Source of the DNA: Lawsonibacter celer
GTDB lineage: Bacteria > Bacillota > Clostridia > Oscillospirales > Oscillospiraceae
Reading direction: 5' to 3'
DNA length: 64,000 nt
Assembly: GCF_014281125.1 (NCBI RefSeq)
Contig: NZ_JACOEA010000006.1
Span: 62,001-126,000 of the forward strand
Below are positions 8,701 through 16,786 of the stretch, one piece after another. The notes below the pieces were generated by a model. The model was not told the origin of the DNA and did no database searches. It saw nothing but the letters and a program-made list of their open reading frames with translations. Both the position numbers and the translations under genes were made by a program. Each line of letters starts with the position of its first letter. Position 1 is the stretch's first letter.

Positions 8701-11114
8701 TCAATGTAGTTGGCATCCACTACGGTGGAGCCGTCCTCGGCCAGCTCCACACCGTTAATGGTGGTAGAGGTGATCTCGGGATTGATCAGATCATCCATAT
8801 CCGTGCCGTAGACCACCCGGAAGTTGTCAAAATACAGGCTGCCGTTATAGCGGCCGCCCCCTGTCTTGGGCTGATAGGACAGCCAAAGGATGCCCTGGCC
8901 GGGCTGAATCTTCAAGGGGTGCTCCTCGCTGATATTGGGCCAGAGGCTGGTAATGTCGGCGGAGCAGTAGGCCCAGCCGCTCCAGGTAAAGCCGGTGGCC
9001 TCGCTGCCCTCCGCTTTCAGGGGGATGTACTTGGCGGCATAGTCGCTGCCGGTCCAGTACTCCACCTGGATATAGAGGGTATAGGCCGAGGGGGTAGCCT
9101 CAGGGGCATAGACCCACACGCCCACCTCGCTGGGGTAGCCCTCGATGTCAATGTCCTCCCCGCAGTAGCGGATATAGTAATTGGCATTGGAGGAGCCGTC
9201 GTAGGAGGCGTAGTCGTAGTCCAGCTCCAAGGCGGCCTCGCCGAAGCGCACCTGTCCATTGTCGCCGGTAACCACCTTCAGATCGCCGCTCTCATACTCG
9301 GGGATCGCGCTGTTGGGCCACAGATAGTAGGTATAGCCGTTGGCCCGGAAGATATCGGAGGCGGGGACAGCGGAGTCCCAGTTGCCGGTAAAGACGTAGG
9401 GGGCCGTAACGGTGGCGGTGGTGGGGCTCCCGCTGTACTTGCCGGAGGTGATGACCTCCACGGAATCCACCGTACCCCGGTAGCCCTCTGTCATGCCGCT
9501 GTCCACAAAGCTCTTCTGCCCCCAGTGAAAATGGGCGCACTGCTCCAGATGGCCATCTTCGTCCGGCTCAAAGTCCAGCAGCACAACAGGCATCTTGCCT
9601 ACTTCTACTGAGATGGTGTCGGTCAGAATCTCATCCTCCAGCGTGGTGTAGCTGACCGTGACGTTTCCGGTCAGGGTACTGTCGGACTGCCCGGCGGTAA
9701 AGGTGTTTCCGGTAACACAGCCCACAGCTTCATTGTCCACACTCCACTGGAAGTCGCCCTCCTTGTAGTGGATGGCACGCAGGCTGGCCTTGGCGTTCAG
9801 ACCCAGGTCAGATTCCTCGCCGAAATCCAGAGAGATGGATTCTCCGGTGAAGTAGAGCTGGTCAATGTCGTCAATGACAATGCTGGTGGAGCCCACCACC
9901 TGCCCCTTGCTGGAAAGATTGACGGTTACCGTGCCGGTAAAGCCCTCGGCGGCGGTGAAGCTGCCGCTCTGGTCAATGGCGCCGGCCTGCGCATCCTCCA
10001 GGGACCAGGACAAATCGTCAGGCAGATCTGCCTGACGACCGGCGCTGTCAACGCCGGCGGCGCGGAACTGCACCGTGCTGCCGGGGGTGTACTGCTCATT
10101 GTTGGGGGTGAGCACCGCGTGGTCAAACGCCCCGGTGGATTCCCCGGTGTAAACCAGCAGCAGAGCGCTGGACACGGCGCGCTCCGTGCCGTCCGAAGGG
10201 CTGTTGCGGATCTCCAGTCCCTCGGAGCCCTCCCGCTCAGACACATAGGTGGCAGATCCGCCGCCGTCCAGGTAGATGGCGTCCACCACTCCCTGGGCCT
10301 TCAGGAAGTCGGCCATGGAGTAGAGGGTCTGCCCCACCGAGTAGGGATCCTGCCGTCCGTCGGCCACATAGATGACGATGCTGCCGTCGGCCTTGATGCC
10401 AATACTGTTGCGGGGCATCAGGTCGGCGTTGTTCGCGTCCACCTGGATCTGCCCGTTGCGCAGCAGCCAGAAGGGGCCGGAGATAGCCTCGGCCACGTCG
10501 GAGGCGTCGGTGCCCGCGTCCCGCAGGGCGTAGGAGCCGTCCTCCAAAACAGCAAAATAGGGTTCCTGATTGTATTCAGTGGTCTGGATCTGGTTTCCCT
10601 CCATAATGAGGTACCCCAGCGGCTGGGCGGTCTGCATGTTGTAGTAGTCGCCGTTGGTAGCAAAGATTACCCGCTCCCCGGTGGCGGCCTCATAGTCGGC
10701 GGCCTGGACGGTGGTCTTGCCAAGTTCCCAGGCCAAATCGGCGGCCGCCTCCTTCCGGCTCTCAGCCGTGCTGCCCGCAGTGTAATACCCGGCATAGGAT
10801 GCCTTGAAGGTCACCTGGGCGCCCGGTTCCACTGTGGTCATAAAGCCGGCAATCTGCGCGGTGCCGTCATCGTTGTTCAGCAGCACGTCGCTCTCCGTTA
10901 CACCGGAGACCAGTGTGTAGTTGGTCGCGGACACCAGCCGCGCGGACGCGGGCTGCTGAACCTCCGCCGCGAGAGCACTCAGGCTATTTCCCTCCGTCTG
11001 CAGGGCAGGGAGCGGGGCGCCCTCCGTCGCCAGTGCCGCCGGCAATGAGCCAAAGGCCAAAGCGCCGGACAGGAGCAGGGAAATTCCTCGTGTTTTCCAT
11101 GGTTTTAAATTCAT
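5778..11114 (-). CDS. Giant secreted phosphodiester glycosidase (NAGPA)-metallophosphatase protein with SLH anchor
   Basis: This 1778-residue protein starts with a signal peptide (basic MNLKPWKTR, hydrophobic core, AxA site near 30). An NAGPA-type phosphodiester glycosidase domain spans about 55-320, with VIFATNGDYYNM and IYLDGGGSATYV. Ig-like, carbohydrate-binding-like (about 520-760) and cohesin-like modules follow. A purple-acid-phosphatase-type N-terminal fibronectin fold (about 1110-1225) precedes a calcineurin-like phosphoesterase (about 1230-1420) with VVGDTQ, TGDFVDNG, LGNHEYY and GHDHSYA. A B-repeat-like region (about 1518-1588) and three SLH repeats (about 1595-1778) complete it. 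It is likely anchored on the cell wall and cleaves phosphodiester-linked sugars then phosphate. The start is ATG 11114 with AGGAGG 12 bases upstream. Confidence 0.88.
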   Translation of the reverse strand: MNLKPWKTRGISLLLSGALAFGSLPAALATEGAPLPALQTEGNSLSALAAEVQQPASARLVSATNYTLVSGVTESDVLLNNDDGTAQIAGFMTTVEPGAQVTFKASYAGYYTAGSTAESRKEAAADLAWELGKTTVQAADYEAATGERVIFATNGDYYNMQTAQPLGYLIMEGNQIQTTEYNQEPYFAVLEDGSYALRDAGTDASDVAEAISGPFWLLRNGQIQVDANNADLMPRNSIGIKADGSIVIYVADGRQDPYSVGQTLYSMADFLKAQGVVDAIYLDGGGSATYVSEREGSEGLEIRNSPSDGTERAVSSALLLVYTGESTGAFDHAVLTPNNEQYTPGSTVQFRAAGVDSAGRQADLPDDLSWSLEDAQAGAIDQSGSFTAAEGFTGTVTVNLSSKGQVVGSTSIVIDDIDQLYFTGESISLDFGEESDLGLNAKASLRAIHYKEGDFQWSVDNEAVGCVTGNTFTAGQSDSTLTGNVTVSYTTLEDEILTDTISVEVGKMPVVLLDFEPDEDGHLEQCAHFHWGQKSFVDSGMTEGYRGTVDSVEVITSGKYSGSPTTATVTAPYVFTGNWDSAVPASDIFRANGYTYYLWPNSAIPEYESGDLKVVTGDNGQVRFGEAALELDYDYASYDGSSNANYYIRYCGEDIDIEGYPSEVGVWVYAPEATPSAYTLYIQVEYWTGSDYAAKYIPLKAEGSEATGFTWSGWAYCSADITSLWPNISEEHPLKIQPGQGILWLSYQPKTGGGRYNGSLYFDNFRVVYGTDMDDLINPEITSTTINGVELAEDGSTVVDANYIEIITQYHDPESDNRSGINAEATIITIDGERKNADKSTTETRSNASLNNGQHTLGVTVFDGFGNSVAKTYSFTVKNDAQSTPEVSVTGQDTVTMGQDYVLSISASDRTVRHVTLELTDLNSDFGEPAVTFADGYTGTHTYTSTGFKKAALHVEVNLTGSAQSNLRQAAAQLCTITFQVPTDLDAEIDFFTYNPSTIRYTDVSGSSYSGAQPGEKLTLSAYYTVEAGVLTQGDPCTILVTDPDGRPAAGVEVWLGEAQIGTTGAEGTLTSEATRAMEAGAKCVFTAKSGSNVSFATEYTVMAHAGNGEGKPGSIRFSAGTDSRTKQTVTWMSNASAAGETAVVRYMTKADYDARSAGAAFDFAQTSDAYTQVTGQSTLTAFSVSKSAARVNRVELTGLEPGTTYCGVVGDGIIWSDVRTFTTSPAQQNRTSFLVVGDTQMSGNPESDADAIDILNQIGTSVQGQSFDFGLQTGDFVDNGANYNQWSEILDLFDQNFGGTDFITVLGNHEYYGDTSGGNARNILALPAEGYYSVEYGDVYLAVINNGANLSEAADWLVSDAARSDCQWKLLSVHQPAYYTNPNGGSDRCNAIIPPAAEQAGIDAVFSGHDHSYARTAPMTGGSVDSSGVTYFICGDLGEKSRSDSYKIVDNPDFHFVKASQEYDGIYLTGTAEGSTLTITAYNCDGTQVDTVTLSHADNTSGGSGSSGSTNHSVSVSASEHGSVTASPRSAKKGDTITLTATPDAGYRLDALTVTDTKGARLAVTEQNGKYTFTMPDSKVEIKASFVRSQVQPQELPFTDVAAGAWYEEAVRYVYEKGLMSGTSSTSFRPEDATTRGMIVTILYRLEGTPAASPARFDDVAAGRYYTDAVAWAAANGIVSGYGNGSFGPEDVITREQIAAILYRYAAYKGYDVSGRADLSGYTDRAQVSGYAAEAMAWANAAGLMTGTSASTLTPGGPATRAQAAALLMRLCEQLTK

Positions 11115-11262
11115 GCTCTGTGTTCATCCTCCTGATTTTACAAGATCTCTTACTTCTGCGGACTTCATAAGGATAAAGCAAAACAGAGGATGCATCTATC
11201 TTATTTGGGTAATGGACGTGTAAAGTCTGACCCTGTATGTCTGCCGGCACACCGCCCCAGAA

Positions 11263-11302
11263 AACACGCGGCGGGGGACCAAAAGGTCCCCCGCCGCGTG
11301 TT
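11263..11302 (-). terminator. Intrinsic terminator of the DUF1294 operon
   Basis: A perfect 18-bp GC-rich stem (11263-11280 with 11285-11302) around an AAAA loop ends in a T-run when read on the minus strand, directly after the DUF1294 gene. Confidence 0.85.
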
Positions 11303-11303
11303 C

Positions 11304-11591
11304 TTATCTCAGCCACAGCCACACCGCCAGGGCGATCTGGCCCGCCAGGATGGCGGGCATACCGAATTTGAAGTACCAGTGGCGGGTCTTATGGCGAAAG
11401 GCGCGCATGCCCAGGACGGCGCCCAGGGCCCCGCCCAGCAGGGCGGCGAGAAAGAGGCCGCGCTCCGAAATGCGCCACGCCCCCCGCCTGGCCCGCCGCT
11501 TATCCATCCCCATCAGCGCGAAAGCCAGCACATTCATCGCCGCCAGATAGAGCGCCGGAACCGGCCAGTGGGCCGCTAACCACGCGCTCAT
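11304..11591 (-). CDS. DUF1294 small membrane protein
   Basis: This 95-residue protein has three to four hydrophobic segments and the family's central DKRRARRGAWRISE and GMRAFRHKT motifs. DUF1294 proteins are small integral membrane proteins of unknown function, sometimes fused to cold-shock domains. The ATG at 11591 overlaps the TGA of the upstream gene (ATGA), showing coupled translation with the C39-like protein. Confidence 0.88.
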   Translation of the reverse strand: MSAWLAAHWPVPALYLAAMNVLAFALMGMDKRRARRGAWRISERGLFLAALLGGALGAVLGMRAFRHKTRHWYFKFGMPAILAGQIALAVWLWLR

Positions 11592-12223
11592 CCCTCCGCC
11601 CCCGTCAGGGCGGCCACAAAGCCGCCCCGCCGCCTCGTGGTCTCCAGCCAGAGCGCCAGGTCGATCTCCAGCTCCTTCCCGCTGTCCAGCAGGGTGGCCC
11701 TGCGGCCGTCCAGGGCAATGATGGTCACCCAGTGCCACCAGTCCAGCTCCTTTACCTTGCCCTGATGCAGGTTCAGAAACGCCACCGGGCAGTCCGCCCT
11801 CAGGGCGGCGGTCAAAAAGGCGGATACCGTCTCATAGTCCGGCCGTTTGGTGCGGGCGGACGGGATCTCCAGCAGGGCGGGGGAGAGGGCCAGCCCCTGC
11901 TGCGCGGCGTAGGAACGCATCCCCTCCACCATCCACTCCGGGCGGTTGAGGCCGTGGCTGCGGGGGGTGACATGCTCCCACACCCGGCACATGAGGGCGA
12001 TAAACGAGGCCCGATCCATGGCCCCCTCTCGATAGAGGGCCCGCTTCTCCGGGTGCGCCGCGGCCAAATAGGCGAAGATCAGGGCCGCGCAGGTGGGCCC
12101 GCAGCCCGCCCGCCGCTGCCAAAGGGTGGGGTACCACTCCTGGTCCGCCCCACGGGTGACCATCCCGTCGGGTCCGGCAATATCCAGTTGTTCCGGATGG
12201 GTCAATCCAATCGCTGTACTCAA
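11588..12223 (-). CDS. C39-like papain-fold cysteine peptidase-like protein
   Basis: This 211-residue protein carries a papain-like triad arrangement: Cys41 in RRAGCGPTCAAL, His164 in DWWHWVTII and Asp180 in ATLLDSGKE. This pattern is typical of the peptidase C39-like superfamily. No signal peptide or membrane segment is evident, so it is probably cytosolic. It is translationally coupled to a DUF1294 membrane protein, which suggests a joint membrane-proximal role. The substrate is unknown; it could process or modify a peptide. Confidence 0.7.
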   Translation of the reverse strand: MSTAIGLTHPEQLDIAGPDGMVTRGADQEWYPTLWQRRAGCGPTCAALIFAYLAAAHPEKRALYREGAMDRASFIALMCRVWEHVTPRSHGLNRPEWMVEGMRSYAAQQGLALSPALLEIPSARTKRPDYETVSAFLTAALRADCPVAFLNLHQGKVKELDWWHWVTIIALDGRRATLLDSGKELEIDLALWLETTRRRGGFVAALTGAEG

Positions 12224-12341
12224 GCTGCCTCTGCCTTTCTGTGGAACATAGCTGCTTTTAGTATAGCAGACCTGTCAATGGCGGTCAAAGGCCCGTCCGC
12301 GCTCTCCGGGTGAAGGTTAAATTTAGCCCCGTGCGTAGTCA

Positions 12342-12482
12342 AAAAACTGTATGGATCCCCGTACAGTTTTGTGCTGTCCGATGATTGTTTTTCCCCGCCG
12401 GCGGGACTATAATGACGCCACAGAATCCAAGCGGCCTGCGTGGCCCTGCTCCGCCCTTCCCGGCCTTCGGGAGGGGCGGAGC
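12342..12482 (+). promoter_or_regulatory. Promoter and structured leader of the CPA2 antiporter
   Basis: TTGTTT at 12385-12390 and TATAAT at 12408-12413 have a 17-base spacer. Just upstream is a perfect 9-bp inverted repeat (12342-12350 with 12362-12370). The ~100-base leader contains a GC-rich hairpin (about 12448-12482). An operator and/or attenuator is possible, but no known riboswitch is recognised. The remaining intergenic sequence from 12224 shows nothing else. Confidence 0.5.
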
Positions 12483-12517
12483 GGCCCTTTCAGGCCCCAC
12501 AAAGGGAGACGTTTTTT

Positions 12518-13819
12518 ATGTCCTATCATTTTCTGCTGGACATCGCGCTGATCCTGCTGAGCACAAAAGTGCTGGGTCTGATTACGCGTAAATTTCAGCT
12601 GCCCCAGGTGGTGGGGGCCCTTCTGGCCGGTCTGCTGCTGGGGCCTGCCTGCCTGAATGTCCTCCAGGGCACAGACACTCTGTCCCAGCTGGCTGAAATC
12701 GGCGTGATTGTCATCATGTTTTCCGCCGGTATGGGCACCGACATTCAGGAACTCAAGCACTCCGGCAAGGCGGGCTTCTGGGTGGCCCTGTGCGGGGTTC
12801 TGGTCCCGCTGGCGCTGGGCGCCGGACTGGCCTTTTTCTTCAACCGGGGCGCCTTTGCCCACCCGGGCAACGTTCTGCTGCAGAATATTTTTATCGGCAC
12901 CATTCTGACCGCCACCTCGGTATCCATTTCGGTGGAGACCCTCAAGGAGCTGGGCCGACTGACCACCCGGGTGGGCAACACCATTTTGGCCGCCGCGCTC
13001 ATTGACGACGTGCTGGGCCTGATCTGTCTGACCATTGTCACCAGCCTGGGGGGCGCGGACGTCAACATTATTCTCGTACTGGTCAAAATTCTGCTGTTTT
13101 TTGTCTTTGTGGGTGTGGTGGGCTTCCTTTTTGTCAAGTTCTTTACCTGGTATACTGAAAAGCTTCACAATCAGGACCTGCGCCGCTGGCCCATCGCCGC
13201 CTTTGTGCTGTGCCTGCTGCTGAGCTACTGCGCTGAGGAATTCTTCGGTGTGGCGGACATCATTGGCGCTTTTTCCGCCGGACTGATCGTCACGCTGACG
13301 CCAAAGGCCAAATATGTGGAAAGCAAATTCTCGCCCCTGTCCTACCTGCTGCTCACCCCCATCTTCTTTGCCAACATCGGCATCAGGGTTGAGCTGCCCG
13401 CCATGAGCTGGGAGATCGTGCTTTTTTCGGTCCTGCTGGTCGCGGTGGCCGTCCTCTCCAAGCTGATCGGCTGCGGACTCGGGGCCCGGCTGTCCGGCTT
13501 CCGCGGCCGCCAGTGCGTCCAGGTGGGCGTGGGTATGGCCTGCCGGGGCGAGGTCGCCCTTATCGTGGCAAACAAGGGAATGGCCATGGGTCTGATGCCC
13601 TCGGCCTTTTTTGGGCCGGTCATCATCATGGTGGTGTGCTGCGCGATTCTGACCCCTATCCTTCTCAAGCTGTCCTTTCGGAAAGAGGACGCTTACTCGG
13701 ATCTGCAGGGCAGCAATCTGCTGGACTCCTACGAGGCCGTGGATCAGCTGGACCGGGTGGCGGAGGGTGTGCTCACCGCCGAGCAGGATCTGCGTCAGGG
13801 CACCGGAAAGCAGGAGTAG
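12518..13819 (+). CDS. CPA2-family cation:proton antiporter (Kef/NapA-like)
   Basis: This 433-residue protein has about 12-13 membrane segments. CPA2 features are visible: QLPQVVGALLAGLLLGP near the N-terminus, ALIDDVLGL with the conserved Asp pair in mid-protein, and GMACRGEVALIVANKG toward the end. It lacks a TrkA-N domain; a short acidic tail of about 55 residues follows the last helix. It likely exchanges Na+ or K+ for H+. ATG 12518 is preceded by AAAGGGAG. A hairpin leader upstream and a strong terminator downstream make it a single-gene unit. Confidence 0.9.
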   Translation: MSYHFLLDIALILLSTKVLGLITRKFQLPQVVGALLAGLLLGPACLNVLQGTDTLSQLAEIGVIVIMFSAGMGTDIQELKHSGKAGFWVALCGVLVPLALGAGLAFFFNRGAFAHPGNVLLQNIFIGTILTATSVSISVETLKELGRLTTRVGNTILAAALIDDVLGLICLTIVTSLGGADVNIILVLVKILLFFVFVGVVGFLFVKFFTWYTEKLHNQDLRRWPIAAFVLCLLLSYCAEEFFGVADIIGAFSAGLIVTLTPKAKYVESKFSPLSYLLLTPIFFANIGIRVELPAMSWEIVLFSVLLVAVAVLSKLIGCGLGARLSGFRGRQCVQVGVGMACRGEVALIVANKGMAMGLMPSAFFGPVIIMVVCCAILTPILLKLSFRKEDAYSDLQGSNLLDSYEAVDQLDRVAEGVLTAEQDLRQGTGKQE

Positions 13820-13833
13820 CCCCCCTTACAGGC

Positions 13834-13870
13834 AAAGCCCCGGCGGCCCAATGGGCCGCCGGGGCTTTTT
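13834..13870 (+). terminator. Intrinsic terminator after the antiporter
   Basis: A GC-rich perfect stem of about 16 bp is followed by TTTTT. The A-run on its left side lets it also serve the minus-strand MATE gene ending at 13885. Confidence 0.85.
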
Positions 13871-13884
13871 ATCCGCCGGGAACG

Positions 13885-15258
13885 TTATCGGCCCTCCTGC
13901 TCGGCCGCCTGGGGTAGTCTGAGCCATCTGCCCCTACAGTAGTAGATGAGCAGCGCGGCAGAGGTGACCACCCATGTGATGGGGTAACTGGCCGCCACCA
14001 TGGCTACTGTATGATGGAGGGGCACCGCCGTAAACAGCCACACCAGCCGGAGCACACATACGCCGAAGATGGAAATAATCATGGGCACCACTGCTTCCCC
14101 TGTTCCCCGGATGGCGCCGGCCAGGATTTCCACCAGGATATAGGTGATATAGGTGGGTACCAGGAAGTACACCATATCCACCCCGATGACCAGCACCTCC
14201 GGGTCCGGGGTGAAGATGCTCAGCAGGGGCCGGGCCAGAAGCACCATTGTGGCGCTCAGGGCCGCCGTAAAGCCGGCGCTCATCCCCACGCATACCCGCA
14301 CGCCCTTCTTCAGACGGTCAATTTTGCCCGCGCCGTAATTCTGTCCGGCAAAGGTGGTGATGGTCAGGCCCATAGTGTTGATGGACATCCAGAAGATCAT
14401 GTCCATCTTGCCGTAGGCGGACCAGGCGGCCACCGTGTCCGTGCCGAAGGAGTTGATGGAGGACTGGATCACGATATTGGACACGTTGTACATCACCGAC
14501 TGCATGGCCGCCGGAACGCCCACCCTGAGCGTGGCGACCAAGGCCCTGCGGTCAATGCGCAGCTGCCGGAGGAAAAGCTGATAGGGCTGCCCGTCGGCCC
14601 GGGTCAGGGAGAGGAGCACCAGCGCAGCGGAGAGCACCTGGGAGGCCACCGTGGCAATGGCCACCCCGGCCACCCCCATGTCCAGCCCCAGCACCAGGAC
14701 CAGGTCCAGCACGATGTTGCACAGGGAGGCGGCGATGAGGAAGTACAGCGGCCGGCTGGAGTCCCCGATGGCCCGGAGCACGCCGGTACCCATATTGTAC
14801 ACCAGGTTGGGGATCATGCCCAGAAAATAGATCTGCAGGTAGAGGGTTGCCCCGGGCAGGGCCTCCGCTGTGGTGCCCATGGCGCGCAGCACCGGGGGCG
14901 TCAGGAAAAAACCCCCCACCGTAAACAGCGCCCCCGCCAGGACAGAGATCGCCATGGCGGTATGGACGCTGCGGTGGACGTCCTTGGCCAGGCGGGCGCC
15001 GTAATACTGGGCGATGATCACCACCGCGCCGCTGGCCAGGCCGTTGAAAATTCCCACAGTCAGGTTGACCACCGTGCCTGTGGAGCCCACCGCCGCCAGG
15101 GCGGTCTTGCCCACGAAGCGGCCCACCACCACCGTGTCCACCGTATTGTATAGCTGCTGGAAAAAGGTCCCGCACCACAGCGGGATAAAAAAGGCCAGCA
15201 GTTGCTTCCAAATGACTCCCTGGGTCACGTCCAGAGTGCCCCGGCGCATAAGATGCAT
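13885..15258 (-). CDS. MATE family efflux transporter
   Basis: This protein of about 457 residues has twelve hydrophobic segments and the MATE hallmarks FIPLWCGTFFQQLYNTVDTVVVGRFVG in helix 1 and its duplicated counterpart VGVPAAMQSVMYNVSNIVIQSSINSFG in the second half. MATE proteins expel cationic drugs or metabolites using Na+ or H+. The start is uncertain: ATG 15258 has GGTG 8 bases upstream, and ATG 15249 is also possible. The frame is open further upstream, but that part lacks family similarity. Confidence 0.9.
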   Translation of the reverse strand: MHLMRRGTLDVTQGVIWKQLLAFFIPLWCGTFFQQLYNTVDTVVVGRFVGKTALAAVGSTGTVVNLTVGIFNGLASGAVVIIAQYYGARLAKDVHRSVHTAMAISVLAGALFTVGGFFLTPPVLRAMGTTAEALPGATLYLQIYFLGMIPNLVYNMGTGVLRAIGDSSRPLYFLIAASLCNIVLDLVLVLGLDMGVAGVAIATVASQVLSAALVLLSLTRADGQPYQLFLRQLRIDRRALVATLRVGVPAAMQSVMYNVSNIVIQSSINSFGTDTVAAWSAYGKMDMIFWMSINTMGLTITTFAGQNYGAGKIDRLKKGVRVCVGMSAGFTAALSATMVLLARPLLSIFTPDPEVLVIGVDMVYFLVPTYITYILVEILAGAIRGTGEAVVPMIISIFGVCVLRLVWLFTAVPLHHTVAMVAASYPITWVVTSAALLIYYCRGRWLRLPQAAEQEGR

Positions 15259-15540
15259 ATCCCTATCACCCGAAATCCTTCCAAGATACAGCCATTTTAC
15301 ACGCTGCGGCCGGAAAAGACAATAGCCCGTCTGCCCGAATCCGCCCTGTCCAGATTTGCCCCCTTTGTTCCTTTTCATATTCCCACACCTGGGAGGAGAA
15401 TCCCCCTGTAGGCCATCCCCCGCCGGCCCCGGCCGCGCCCAGCACTCATTCTTTTTGCTCTATTTGTGCGTATCCGCAGGTGCCCTTTTCCCGGTACTTT
15501 TCCGGCGTCTGCATTTTCAAAAGGGGAGCAGCTCTCCGTC

Positions 15541-15569
15541 TTGTATTTTTTATCCCCATCCTGTATAAT
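15541..15569 (+). promoter_or_regulatory. Promoter of ychF
   Basis: TTGTAT at 15541-15546 and TATAAT at 15564-15569 are separated by 17 bases, 46 bases before the ATG. Confidence 0.7.
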
Positions 15570-15614
15570 ATTAGGGCCAATTGAACAGAAACACACCGAA
15601 AGGACGTTTTGCAT

Positions 15615-16706
15615 ATGAAACTGGGCATTGTGGGGCTCCCCAATGTGGGCAAGTCCACCCTTTTTAACGCCATCACCAACGCCGGGGCGGAGAGCGCCAA
15701 CTACCCCTTCTGCACCATCGACCCCAATGTGGGCGTGGTGGCCGTGCCCGATGCGCGGCTGGACAGGCTCAGCCAGATGTATCACCCCAAAAAGACCACC
15801 CCGGCGGTCATTGAGTTTGTGGATATTGCCGGCCTGGTGAAGGGGGCCTCCCGGGGCGAGGGGCTGGGCAACAAATTTTTGGGCAATATCCGCGCCACCG
15901 ACGCTATTGTCCATGTGGTACGCTGCTTTGACGACGAGAACGTGATCCATGTGGAGGGCTCCACCGACCCCCTGCGGGACATTGGCATCATCGACATTGA
16001 GCTGATCATGGCCGACGTAGAGATGGTGGAGCGGCGCATTGACAAGGCCAGCAAGGCTGCCAAGGGAGACAAAAGATTTCTCCACGAAGCGGAGGTGTTT
16101 TCCGCCCTGAAGGACTGGCTCAACGACGGTAACTCCGCCCGCTCCTTTGTGTGCGACGAGGACGACCGGGAGCTGATCGCCACCTCCGAGCTTCTCTCCC
16201 TCAAGCCCATTATTTACGCCGCCAACCTGGATGAGGACGGCTTCGCCGACTACGCCTCCAACCCCTATTACCATCAGGTGGCGGAGCTGGCCGCCAAGGA
16301 GGGGGCCCAGGTGATCCCGGTATGCGCCAAGCTGGAGGCGGAAATCGCCGAGCTGGATGGGGATGAGAAGAAGATGTTCCTGGAGGAGCTCGGCATCCCC
16401 GAGTCCGGCCTGGACCGGCTGATCCGCGCCAGCTATGCCCTGCTGGGCCTGATCTCCTTCCTCACCAGCGGCGAGGACGAGTGCCGCGCCTGGACCATTA
16501 CCAGGGGCACTAAGGCTCCCCAGGCCGCAGGAAAAATCCACACCGACTTTGAGCGGGGCTTCATCCGCGCCGAGGTGGTGGCCTATGACGACCTGATGGC
16601 CTGCGGCACCATGACGGCTGCCAAGGAAAAGGGCCTGGTCCGCTCCGAGGGAAAAGAATATGTGATGAAGGACGGAGACATCGTTTTGTTCCGGTTTAAC
16701 GTGTAA
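15615..16706 (+). CDS. ychF: Redox-regulated ATPase YchF (Obg family)
   Basis: This 363-residue protein is standard length. The G1 P-loop GLPNVGKST is at residues 8-16 and G3 DIAGLVKGA near 68. The G4 position is NLDE (near 205) rather than NKxD, which is why YchF/OLA1 prefers ATP. The C-terminal TGS domain (about 280-363) includes [26 protein letters not shown]. YchF binds the ribosome and is linked to stress responses. ATG 15615 is preferred over a TTG six bases earlier because of AAAGGA at the right distance. Confidence 0.96.
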   Translation: MKLGIVGLPNVGKSTLFNAITNAGAESANYPFCTIDPNVGVVAVPDARLDRLSQMYHPKKTTPAVIEFVDIAGLVKGASRGEGLGNKFLGNIRATDAIVHVVRCFDDENVIHVEGSTDPLRDIGIIDIELIMADVEMVERRIDKASKAAKGDKRFLHEAEVFSALKDWLNDGNSARSFVCDEDDRELIATSELLSLKPIIYAANLDEDGFADYASNPYYHQVAELAAKEGAQVIPVCAKLEAEIAELDGDEKKMFLEELGIPESGLDRLIRASYALLGLISFLTSGEDECRAWTITRGTKAPQAAGKIHTDFERGFIRAEVVAYDDLMACGTMTAAKEKGLVRSEGKEYVMKDGDIVLFRFNV

Positions 16707-16732
16707 TCAGGCCCTTCTTTTTCCGGTCTGAG

Positions 16733-16775
16733 AAATAGGTCCGACCCACAGCTTTGCCGTGGGTCGGACCTATTT
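16733..16775. terminator. Bidirectional intrinsic terminator
   Basis: A perfect 17-bp stem (16733-16749 and 16759-16775) with A and T flanks lies between the convergent ychF and CoA-transferase genes. Confidence 0.88.
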
Positions 16776-16786
16776 TGTACGGTCTT

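Noticed and set aside
6549..9611. 1020-codon open frame on the plus strand
   Set aside because: It is antisense to the giant surface protein, with Gly/Val/His-rich translation typical of GC-rich shadow frames and no domain.
9768..11048. 426-codon open frame on the plus strand
   Set aside because: Antisense shadow of the same surface protein; no ribosome site or recognisable motif.
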